11,476 bases of DNA from the NCBI GenBank assembly GCA_021205645.1, contig JAJPXE010000042.1, positions 1 through 11,476 on the forward strand, given 5' to 3'. A model generated the notes under the pieces. That model saw nothing but the letters and a program-made list of their open reading frames with translations, was not told where the DNA came from and searched no databases. The stretch comes from Candidatus Gastranaerophilales bacterium. Its GTDB lineage: Bacteria; Cyanobacteriota; Vampirovibrionia; Gastranaerophilales; Gastranaerophilaceae. Position numbers and translations under genes: made by a program. Shown one piece after another: positions 1-6,379 of the stretch (position 1 is its first letter; the number at the start of each line of letters is the position of its first letter).

Positions 1-99
1 GAGGTGACTATTGTAGATGAAGCAAAATTAAACATATTTCGTAACCGCCCCCTGACCCATAACCCCTCTCCCCATCGTGCGAGGGGAAATTTTTTGTGA
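1..99 (+). CDS. Possible 3' end of an upstream gene reading into repeat DNA (partial)
   Basis: Frame 1 is open from the window edge to a TGA at 97-99, giving 32 residues that begin EVTIVDEAKLNIFR. The other two forward frames stop within the first 20 bases. The first 14 or so residues look like ordinary protein sequence. From about base 47 the reading frame enters the C-rich repeat sequence described at 47-200, so the last ~17 residues (RPLTHNPSPHRARGNFL) would be encoded by repeat DNA. The call rests only on the open frame and its position at the edge; no family is recognisable in so short a piece. It could equally be non-coding. Confidence 0.3.
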   Translation, partial: EVTIVDEAKLNIFRNRPLTHNPSPHRARGNFL

Positions 100-200
100 G
101 GTGATTGCTTTGCGCGAGGAGATTGCACCCCACCCCTGCGGAGACTGTGCTGCGGGAGCTCATAAGCTCCTGCTGCGCATGAGAGGGCGAAATTTGGTTT
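47..200. repeat. GC-rich dispersed repeat element with hairpins, copy 1
   Basis: This stretch is far richer in G and C than its AT-rich surroundings and has no convincing gene beyond the possible tail ending at 99. It holds two inverted repeats. CCCCTC at 63-68 pairs with GAGGGG at 81-86. A longer arm at 146-160 pairs with 165-179 around a CATA loop, with one T-T mismatch and two G-U pairs. The block GGGGAAATTTT followed by TGAGGTGAT (83-105) recurs on the opposite strand at 9174-9200, which marks it as a dispersed element. A related GAGGGCGAAATTT lies at 183-195. No T-run follows the hairpins, so they are not obvious terminators. A REP/MITE-like element is the likeliest explanation. Confidence 0.55.
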
Positions 201-210
201 TAGCCTAATA

Positions 211-242
211 AAAAAACCTCTCGTTATAATTATACGGAGAGG
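211..242 (-). terminator. Terminator-like hairpin on the minus strand, with no gene to serve
   Basis: Read on the minus strand, CCTCTC (242-237) and GAGAGG (222-217) flank a self-complementary TATAATTATA core (234-225), and the hairpin is followed directly by a run of T (216-211). This is the shape of an intrinsic terminator for leftward transcription. The gene to the right runs rightward, so no annotated transcript needs it. It may end a short antisense RNA or belong to the adjoining repeat region. On the plus strand the A-run precedes the hairpin and no T-run follows. Confidence 0.4.
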
Positions 243-362
243 AATGAGCGATGAGGATTATACTCTGATTTTAGCGTAATTAATGTTTTTTTCATTCGTA
301 TAACGCATTAGAAAAAATTAGAAGAAAAGACTATTTATATATTTTTAGGTTACAATAATTGT

Positions 363-1478
363 ATGAGTAAAAATTTTAAACTTGATAAAATTAAATTGCT
401 TGATAAATATATCCTGAAACAGGTTATAGAGATGTTTGTAATGGGTGTACTGGTGTTTACATCTATTATATTTGCATCAGACACATTTATGACTTTAATC
501 AGGCAGATAGCAAAATACGGAATACCGTTTAAGGTAGCGTTTATTCTTGTAATATTAAGTCTGCCGTCAATCTTTGTAATGACAATTCCAATGGGGGTCT
601 TGCTTTCAACGGTTATGACATTGAACAAACTTAGTCTTGCCTCGGAATTAACCGTAATGCGGGCATGCGGTATCGGCTTTAACCGTATAGCAAAACCCGT
701 ATTTATTTTTGCAGCGGTTATGTGTCTTGTGAGTTTTATGATTAATGAAACAATTGTGCCGGTTATGACAAAGCAGTCAAAAGACCTTGCACTATGGGCT
801 TTCTGCCAGAAAAACATCCCCGAAGGCAAACACGATTTTACTTTTCAGGAAATAAACGAGGACAGAACTTTAAAAAGATTATTTTATGTCGAATCCTGTC
901 AGGATAAACAATTCCGTAACGTAACCGTTCTGGATATGTCAAAAAAAGATACCATTCACGTTTTGCAAGCTCAATCGGGAGGTTCCTCTCCTAAAGGGTG
1001 GATCTTTAATAACGGTATTGTCTATACTATCGCAGATAAAGGGAAAATACTTAATGCCACATATTTCGGCAAAACTATTGCTCAATTCGGGATTAATTTA
1101 AAAAAAGAATTGAAACGTAATGTCGCAAATGAACATAATTTCCTGCAATTATGCCTGTTTATTGCACATAACAAAACACTTGATTACAGACGGGTACTGA
1201 TTATAGATTTGTTTGACAAGCTGGCTTTGCCGCTCACAACCGTTGTACTCGTTTTGATAGGCATTCCGCTTGCCATTACGCCGCCCAGAGTCCGGTATAA
1301 CAGAGGGTTTTTGTTCAGTATTTTAATCATTTTTGCATACTATTTAATCAGAGCATTATCACTATCATTCGGTGAGGCGGGAACTCTTCACCCGTTCCTT
1401 GCGGCATTTCTGCCGAATATTATCCTCACGATTGCGGGAACTTATCTCTACTACAGAAAAGTATTCACTATTACATGA
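363..1478 (+). CDS. LptF/LptG (YjgP/YjgQ) family permease, lipopolysaccharide export
   Basis: The 371-residue product is a typical-length member of the LptF/LptG family. These inner-membrane subunits of the LPS export ABC transporter work with LptB and hand lipid A-containing glycolipid to the LptC/LptA bridge. Three hydrophobic segments lie at about residues 22-42, 55-88 and 106-128. A soluble, presumably periplasmic, domain spans about 129-275. Three more membrane segments follow at about 285-307, 315-335 and 345-366. Family hallmarks are the N-terminal LLDKYILKQ, the cytoplasmic coupling segment NKLSLASELTVMRACGIG (88-105), and the LALPLTTVVLVLIGIPLAI stretch before the C-terminal helices. 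The ATG at 363 fits the family N-terminus, although only a weak AGG at 347-349 precedes it and I see no clear promoter. It is the only Lpt gene here. LptF and LptG cannot be told apart by eye. Confidence 0.9.
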   Translation: MSKNFKLDKIKLLDKYILKQVIEMFVMGVLVFTSIIFASDTFMTLIRQIAKYGIPFKVAFILVILSLPSIFVMTIPMGVLLSTVMTLNKLSLASELTVMRACGIGFNRIAKPVFIFAAVMCLVSFMINETIVPVMTKQSKDLALWAFCQKNIPEGKHDFTFQEINEDRTLKRLFYVESCQDKQFRNVTVLDMSKKDTIHVLQAQSGGSSPKGWIFNNGIVYTIADKGKILNATYFGKTIAQFGINLKKELKRNVANEHNFLQLCLFIAHNKTLDYRRVLIIDLFDKLALPLTTVVLVLIGIPLAITPPRVRYNRGFLFSILIIFAYYLIRALSLSFGEAGTLHPFLAAFLPNIILTIAGTYLYYRKVFTIT

Positions 1479-1545
1479 TTTTAAATCTTAATATCAAAAA
1501 TTTGCGATTTGAATTTGCGGAAAATCTTGACATAAATACCTCAAA

Positions 1546-2715
1546 CTATATTGCCCGTGCAATTATCTTAAGATTATCATCGGTAATTTTTGAAAGTGCC
1601 AGTTGTTTGTATTCATCTTTTAAAATATTTTGTGATTTGAGCAGCTCCATAACCTTTATAATAACGGTTTGATTTTCCCCGTCTAAAAGTGATACGAGGC
1701 TTGCCTCATCACGTATAATCTCCAGAACAAAGAATATAAAGTCACTATCCTCATACAATTCTTCATAAAGGAATGATGTTAGGGGGTATAAATTTGCATT
1801 GTTCAAAAGTGTTTTAATATCATTAACTTCGTTTTTGGTGTTTTTATCCTCATCAAACAGATATTCTTCATTTTCAGTAATCATATTGAATTTTTCTTTT
1901 GCCAGAAACAGTGCAACGGCACCCGCGCCTGACGGGGACGATTTTAGGAGCTTTTCAATAAATTCATAAAACCTGAAATCAATAATCTGAGAAACGGGAA
2001 TAAGCTCCACTATTCCGTTAACAATATAGCAAAAAGCAAGAATTGCATCTTCACGGTATTCTGTCTGCAACAGTTCCGTGAGCGGAGTCAGATACGAAAT
2101 TTCCTCCGCTATATTTTCGGACATTTTTGAGGTTTTCATCACCTTGAACAAACTTTTTAGTGCTGCTTTATCCTGATATGCCGAAAGAAAATTAACCGAT
2201 TTTATAATATCAAAATCATCATTTGACGACAGCATTTTTAATGCCTCATTATAGGCTGTTCGGTCCCCTATTTTAGACAGAGCTCTTGCACAATTTTCCA
2301 ACAATGATATATCTTCTCCGAGAGCATATTTATTAAGCAATTCAGTTGCTCTTAAATCCTGTTTATAGGCGAAAAATCCTGCCGCATAGGTTTTGGCACT
2401 GTCTGAGCCAGAATTGAGTTTTTCAAGCATTATTTCAACAACTTCATTGTCTGCAAAAAATCCCAGTGTTGATGAGATAAAATCTTCATAATACGGCGAA
2501 TAAATCTCTAAGAATTTGAGCAGGTTTTTGTAATTATCCTTAGTACAGGCATTTTCTAGCCTTTTAGCGACATTAGCCTTGACAAAATCAAACAAAAAAT
2601 CATCTCTTGATACGAGCTCGCCGAACAAATCAACATCCGCATTGTTGATTATTTCCAATGCAACAGCTTCATATTCTTTAGGATTTTTTCCTGTCAATAA
2701 CTTTATCTTATCCAT
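1546..2715 (-). CDS. Helical-repeat (HEAT-like) protein of unknown function
   Basis: The 389-residue soluble protein has no signal peptide or membrane segment. It consists almost wholly of short amphipathic helices in successive pairs, with segments such as DSAKTYAAGFFAYKQDLRATELLNKYA and NCARALSKIGDRTAYNEALKML (about residues 105-165) spaced as in HEAT/Armadillo-type alpha-solenoids. It is rich in Leu, Glu, Asp and Lys, with no catalytic motif. Such solenoids usually act as protein-binding scaffolds, but the partner is unknown. Its ATG lies 5 nt after the stop of the DprA-like gene, and no Shine-Dalgarno sequence is visible, so translation probably depends on coupling to that gene. It ends convergently with the lptF/G-like gene, 67 nt apart, with no clear terminator between them. 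I recognise no named family. Confidence 0.75.
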   Translation of the reverse strand: MDKIKLLTGKNPKEYEAVALEIINNADVDLFGELVSRDDFLFDFVKANVAKRLENACTKDNYKNLLKFLEIYSPYYEDFISSTLGFFADNEVVEIMLEKLNSGSDSAKTYAAGFFAYKQDLRATELLNKYALGEDISLLENCARALSKIGDRTAYNEALKMLSSNDDFDIIKSVNFLSAYQDKAALKSLFKVMKTSKMSENIAEEISYLTPLTELLQTEYREDAILAFCYIVNGIVELIPVSQIIDFRFYEFIEKLLKSSPSGAGAVALFLAKEKFNMITENEEYLFDEDKNTKNEVNDIKTLLNNANLYPLTSFLYEELYEDSDFIFFVLEIIRDEASLVSLLDGENQTVIIKVMELLKSQNILKDEYKQLALSKITDDNLKIIARAI

Positions 2716-2720
2716 AATAG

Positions 2721-3302
2721 CTAATCTAAGTAAAATACGGTAACGACTTTATGATTTTCTTCGGCATATTCAACCGCTGTATGTAATGTTTTACTGGTAT
2801 GAGATAAGAAACAGATTAATTGATTGCAATCGTCTATAATTTCTCTGTTGCATACTCTTGAAGCATCGGCAAGTGTCATCATTGCTCTGTCGGCGTGTTC
2901 AATGATATTCGGCACACCGATAAGTTGGTTTTGCACATCACTCGGCTGCTGTCCTATTGTTTGCGGAAGAATAACTTTTAATTTTTCCGGATTGGATTTC
3001 ATAGCCCCTCTGATAGCAGCAGCATTTGTTCCGTATGAACCGCCTGATGTAATGATTGTGTTACCTTGCATGACAAGTGCTGTTGTCAGTGTTTCTATCA
3101 TCTGCTGATGGGTGATTGCCAGATTACGTGAACCGATGATTGCTATCCTTTTTGCAGATTGTTTTATTGTTGCAAGCTCCATTGAAAGCTCATCTACCGT
3201 GTCAGGACTTCCATCAAGTGCTATCGGCTTATCATCAAACGGCACCATAATAGAACTCTGTTTGCCTGTTTCGCCATCTGCCATATCTGTTATATCTGTC
3301 AT
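2721..3302 (-). CDS. DprA-like single-domain protein ('DNA recombination-mediator protein A' type)
   Basis: The 193-residue protein has a short polar N-terminus (about 1-45) followed by one Rossmann-like domain. KRIAIIGSR (51-59) is the first strand and glycine loop. ITSGGSYGTNAAAIRGAM (84-101) matches the DprA/SMF motif that in classical DprA reads like SGxAxGID..AH.gAL. From memory, the whole domain closely tracks a short protein of cyanobacteria annotated 'DNA recombination-mediator protein A', including the ITHQ, VILPQ, LADAS.VCN.EI and QLICF stretches and the VVTVFYLD end. Classical DprA loads RecA onto single-stranded DNA in natural transformation; whether this short form does so is unknown, and a nucleotide-binding role is also possible. 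The start is set at the ATG of 3302-3300, preceded by GAAGGTG (3314-3308). An ATG 21 nt upstream overlaps the predicted -10 box and cannot be the start if that promoter is used. Confidence 0.8.
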   Translation of the reverse strand: MTDITDMADGETGKQSSIMVPFDDKPIALDGSPDTVDELSMELATIKQSAKRIAIIGSRNLAITHQQMIETLTTALVMQGNTIITSGGSYGTNAAAIRGAMKSNPEKLKVILPQTIGQQPSDVQNQLIGVPNIIEHADRAMMTLADASRVCNREIIDDCNQLICFLSHTSKTLHTAVEYAEENHKVVTVFYLD

Positions 3303-3307
3303 TATTT

Positions 3308-3351
3308 CACCTTCTGATTGCATTATATTAACTTTTCGTGTATGGTGTTAA
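3308..3351 (-). promoter_or_regulatory. Sigma-70-type promoter and ribosome binding site for the DprA-like gene
   Basis: On the minus strand TTAACA (3351-3346) lies 18 nt from a perfect TATAAT (3327-3322). Transcription should begin near 3316, giving a leader of only about 13 nt that starts at the Shine-Dalgarno sequence GAAGGTG (3314-3308). This arrangement excludes the ATG at 3323 and favours the ATG at 3302. Confidence 0.6.
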
Positions 3352-3357
3352 TAATAT
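3328..3357 (+). promoter_or_regulatory. Weak candidate promoter for pcrA, overlapping the divergent promoter
   Basis: TTAACT (3328-3333) and TAATAT (3352-3357) are spaced 18 nt apart in the 83-nt gap between the DprA-like gene and pcrA. If real, it overlaps the divergent minus-strand promoter, so the two would compete for RNA polymerase. The match to consensus is modest. Confidence 0.3.
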
Positions 3358-3385
3358 CACAAAAAACAGATTTTGGGAATAGGGA

Positions 3386-5887
3386 ATGGAAAATATCTTA
3401 GAAAATCTCAACAAAGAACAGTTGAGTGCGGTGGGAACAACCGGCGGTTCGTTATTAATTCTTGCAGGGGCCGGCAGTGGCAAAACAAAGGTTTTGACCT
3501 CAAGAATTGCATATATGGTTCAAAACAGTGTTAGTCCTAAAAATATTCTGGCGGTTACTTTTACCAATAAAGCCGCTAAAGAAATGAAAGTCAGACTTGC
3601 TGCAATTCTCGGCGAAAATACGGTCAAATACATGTGGGTCGGAACATTCCACAGTATATGCGGCAGAATACTAAGACAGGATATCGACAAATATGTATTC
3701 CAATCAGGAAGAAAACTTGATAAGAATTTTACTATCTATGATGAGCAGGACTCCGTTGCAGTAATTAAACAGGTGATAAAAAAACTTAATCTTGATGAAA
3801 AAATGTATCAGCCCAAACTTGTTAAATCAATTATTTCCAATGCAAAAAACAAAATGCAGGATGCATATACATTTGCGACTTATGCAAGAGATTTCAAAAC
3901 TCAGAGGATTTCCCGAATTTTTGATGAATATGAAACGGTATTGAACAATAATAATGCTATTGATTTTGATGATATGCTAATGCTTTGTGTCAGACTGCTG
4001 GAACAGAATCCCGAAGTCAGAGAGAAGTATTACAACAGATTTGAGCATATTCTTGTTGATGAGTTTCAGGATACCAATCCGGCACAGTATAATCTTGTTA
4101 AAATGCTTTACACCAATAATCTTGAAACCATTCCCGGAACCCGCTCTTTATGTGTTGTAGGTGATGTTGACCAGTCTATATACAGCTGGAGAGGGGCAGA
4201 TTTCAGGATTATTCTTAATTTTCAAAACGATTTTAAAGATTGTAAGCTAATCAAACTTGAACAGAACTACCGTTCAACCGCAAAAATTCTCAATGCTGCC
4301 AATGCCGTTATCGAAAACAACGAACAACGGGTTGACAAAGTTTTGTATTCAAATAAAGGTGAGGGTGAAAAAATAACATATTATGAAGCTGATGATGATG
4401 CGGATGAGGCAAACTTTATCGCTTCGACAATAAAAAATACCTCTGCCAATTATAACCGATTTGCAGTTTTATACAGGACGAATGCCCAATCCCGTTCTAT
4501 AGAGGAGGCTTGTATCTCACACGGTATCCCTTATAAAATATACGGCGGTTTGAAATTCTACGACAGAAAAGAAATCAAAGATGCGATTGCATATCTAAAA
4601 CTTATATATAATCTTAACGATTCACAGAGTTTAAAACGTATAATAAATATACCGAAACGTTCAATCGGTGATACTACGATAAAGCATTTGCAGGATTATG
4701 CCGACGCAAACGATATTAGCCTATATCAGGCTATTCAATCCGTAAATGATATTGAAACTATTCAGAGCCGGACAAAGACTAAACTGGAAGAATTTGCGGA
4801 ATTATTAAAATATTTTCAAGAGGTTCAGGACCGGTATTCGCTGCATGAATACATAAGCTTTGTGCTTGAAAAGAGCGGATATTTACGTGAATTAAAATCC
4901 GAAAACACACCTGAAGATGAGGCAAGAATAGAGAACCTGCAAGAATTAGTCAATGTTGCGAGCGAATTTATACCGGAAGATACCGGTAATATTTTAGGCG
5001 AATTTCTTGCACAGGTATCGCTTGTATCAGATATAGACGGAATGGAACAAATCACCAACAATATAACATTAATGACACTGCATTCAGCAAAAGGATTGGA
5101 GTTTCCGACGGTATTTCTTGCCGGTCTGGAGGACGGTATATTCCCGCATTCCAGAACATTCAATTCACAGACCGAACTTGAAGAAGAACGGCGCCTGATG
5201 TATGTAGGAGTGACCCGAGCAGAAGAAAAGCTTTATTTGACCGGTGCAAAACGCCGCCAGATGTGGGGTGAGTATAAATACTATACCCCGAGCAGATTTA
5301 TTGATGAAATTCCGCCCGAGCTTGTTGAAATGGTTAAATCAACAGGTCACTCAACAGGCAAGACTTTCAGAAATGCCGTTGAAACAATCAGAACAGGTGA
5401 GTATAAGAGCGGCAACACAATTTCGACCTCCGCAAAAAAACTCGGGAATCCGCAGAGAAAATCTGATTATAACCGGAATCCGGAATATACAATCTCAAGC
5501 GGCACAAGAAAATTAGGAAATCCGTCTAAGCGAAACACTGACAGAACACCGTCAAGAACAATACTTGTTAAATCGGAAACACATAAAAAACGTGATGAGG
5601 AAAAAGTAAAGGCATTTTTTGAGAATAATCCTATTAAACGCAAGCTTGAGGAGCGAAAAAAGCAGCAGGAACAGCAAGCACTGTTAGAGCAGCAGCGTGA
5701 GGCGGAAAAGAACGCTCCGATAGACTATTTTTATAATGTAGGTGAGCGTGTGTTCCATGACAAACTCGGAGTCGGACACATCCTTGAAGTGACTAAGATT
5801 GGTGAAAGTACGATGTATACAATTGATTTTGGGAAAATGGGTAAAAAAGCAATGGATGCATCTTACGCCCGCCTAAAGAAGTTTTGA
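3386..5887 (+). CDS. pcrA: ATP-dependent DNA helicase PcrA/UvrD (superfamily 1)
   Basis: The 833-residue protein carries the full set of UvrD/PcrA motifs. Walker A is GAGSGKT (28-34) and motif Ia is TFTNKAAKEM (58-67). DEFQDT (225-230) is the Walker B box, GDVDQSIYSWRGA (259-271) motif III and QNYRS (293-297) motif IV. MTLHSAKGLE (563-572) is motif V and YVGVTRA (606-612) motif VI. The family unwinds DNA 3' to 5' in nucleotide excision and mismatch repair, clears RecA and resolves transcription-replication conflicts. The C-terminus (about 784-833, NVGERVFHDKLGVG onward) is the Tudor-like domain that in PcrA/UvrD contacts RNA polymerase. The polar linker before it (about 640-780) makes the protein somewhat longer than typical PcrA and contains a short internal repeat. 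The ATG at 3386 has GGGA (3375-3378) upstream. It is a single gene, divergent from the DprA-like gene. Confidence 0.95.
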   Translation: MENILENLNKEQLSAVGTTGGSLLILAGAGSGKTKVLTSRIAYMVQNSVSPKNILAVTFTNKAAKEMKVRLAAILGENTVKYMWVGTFHSICGRILRQDIDKYVFQSGRKLDKNFTIYDEQDSVAVIKQVIKKLNLDEKMYQPKLVKSIISNAKNKMQDAYTFATYARDFKTQRISRIFDEYETVLNNNNAIDFDDMLMLCVRLLEQNPEVREKYYNRFEHILVDEFQDTNPAQYNLVKMLYTNNLETIPGTRSLCVVGDVDQSIYSWRGADFRIILNFQNDFKDCKLIKLEQNYRSTAKILNAANAVIENNEQRVDKVLYSNKGEGEKITYYEADDDADEANFIASTIKNTSANYNRFAVLYRTNAQSRSIEEACISHGIPYKIYGGLKFYDRKEIKDAIAYLKLIYNLNDSQSLKRIINIPKRSIGDTTIKHLQDYADANDISLYQAIQSVNDIETIQSRTKTKLEEFAELLKYFQEVQDRYSLHEYISFVLEKSGYLRELKSENTPEDEARIENLQELVNVASEFIPEDTGNILGEFLAQVSLVSDIDGMEQITNNITLMTLHSAKGLEFPTVFLAGLEDGIFPHSRTFNSQTELEEERRLMYVGVTRAEEKLYLTGAKRRQMWGEYKYYTPSRFIDEIPPELVEMVKSTGHSTGKTFRNAVETIRTGEYKSGNTISTSAKKLGNPQRKSDYNRNPEYTISSGTRKLGNPSKRNTDRTPSRTILVKSETHKKRDEEKVKAFFENNPIKRKLEERKKQQEQQALLEQQREAEKNAPIDYFYNVGERVFHDKLGVGHILEVTKIGESTMYTIDFGKMGKKAMDASYARLKKF
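5414..5526 (+). repeat. Internal repeat in the PcrA C-terminal linker
   Basis: Residues 678-689 (TISTSAKKLGNP) and 702-713 (TISSGTRKLGNP) form two copies of a T-I-S-x-x-x-(R/K)-K-L-G-N-P motif 24 residues apart. They lie in the otherwise low-complexity basic linker between the helicase core and the Tudor-like domain. The codons differ between copies (ctcgggaatccg versus ttaggaaatccg), so this is not a recent DNA duplication and the motif seems to be kept at the protein level. Confidence 0.6.
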
Positions 5888-5918
5888 TATTTTTAGTGAT
5901 TTTTATCAATATTTTATC
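5884..5918 (+). terminator. Weak possible terminator after pcrA
   Basis: TTGATA (5884-5889) and TATCAA (5904-5909) can pair and are followed by a T-rich stretch, starting at the pcrA stop codon. The stem is only six mostly A-T pairs with a long loop, so stability is doubtful. Confidence 0.2.
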
Positions 5919-6148
5919 TTCTGTCCGCTCATCGGGCGAATTTTACCGATAATAGGACGATTAGCGAAGGGTCTGTCATGCAGTCCGCCGATTGACCATA
6001 ATATTCCGGCGTAACCGTTTGGTGACGGTGCATCAAGCGCATATTTATCATTTAAATAGATCGCTGTATCAAGTGCAATTTCCGGAGCTGCCAGAGCCTT
6101 TTCATAGGATTTGAATCTCTTAATCCCGAAAAAGATGACTCCTGACAA
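5906..6148 (-). pseudogene. C-terminal remnant of a class II-like DNA photolyase
   Basis: The open frame encodes up to 80 residues from a TTG. Its last ~60 match the FAD-binding C-terminus of class II cyclobutane pyrimidine dimer photolyases. The segments YLNDKYALD, PNGYAGILWSIGG, HDRPF and RPIIGKIRPMS follow the family pattern LNDrYeLDGRDPNGYxGixWsiGGxHDRxxxeRpifGKiRyMs. Full-length enzymes are roughly 450 residues, so over 80% is missing, including the antenna domain and most FAD contacts. The usual GRD before PNGY reads APS. Upstream on the minus strand the frame meets a TAA at 6175-6173, and no more photolyase sequence follows; rightward radical SAM sequence takes over instead. No start signal is evident. 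I call it a gene remnant that cannot repair DNA. A stand-alone small protein is possible but unlikely. Confidence 0.6.
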
Positions 6149-6371
6149 ACTTAATAACGGATATTTATGGTTTTATGATAAATTTTATTCGGCAAAAAGC
6201 ATATTAAAAAGATTACCGGATGATAAACATAAACGTATGGTATATTTATTGTTTAATTTCGTATACAGAAAATACGGTAAATTAACAGAGATGATTTCTA
6301 AGGTTATTCCATTACAGCTAATCGGGAAAATGATTTCAAAATTATGTTATGATGCGGATAAAGCTGCATAA
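6111..6371 (+). pseudogene. C-terminal remnant of a B12-binding-type radical SAM protein
   Basis: The open frame encodes up to 86 residues from a TTG (first ATG at 6135). PKKMTPDKLNNGYLWFYDKFYSAKSILKRLP resembles the helical C-terminal region of radical SAM proteins with an N-terminal B12-binding domain, which typically read like 'kpk.MTpeeL.eGy.waY..fYs..SI.kR'. The NFVYRKYGKL segment and the rest of the tail also fit. The B12-binding domain and the CxxxCxxC radical SAM core are absent. A TAG at 6105-6107 closes the frame just upstream, where sequence belonging to the opposing photolyase remnant begins. There is no good ribosome binding site. The family match is from pattern memory over a short region, so the parent identity is less secure than the truncation. 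Confidence 0.5.
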
Positions 6372-6379
6372 AATTTAAT

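Noticed and set aside
146..179. The long hairpin at 146-179 as a rho-independent terminator
   Set aside because: No T-run follows on either strand; it fits better as part of the dispersed repeat.
299..356. TATAAC (299-304) or TACAAT (351-356) as the permease promoter -10 box
   Set aside because: Neither has an acceptable -35 at normal spacing, and the second would give an almost leaderless transcript.
350..829. A 159-codon open frame on the minus strand
   Set aside because: It is antisense to the well-supported LptF/LptG permease, has no recognisable motif and a composition typical of an antisense shadow.
1498..1520. Tandem TTTGCG motifs in the convergent gap after the permease
   Set aside because: They are direct, not inverted, repeats six bases long with no hairpin or T-run, so they support neither a terminator nor a known site.
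1475..1672. A 65-codon plus-strand frame overlapping the stop of the permease by four bases
   Set aside because: Most of it is antisense to the helical-repeat gene, and no ribosome binding site or conserved motif is visible. The coupling-like overlap is probably chance.
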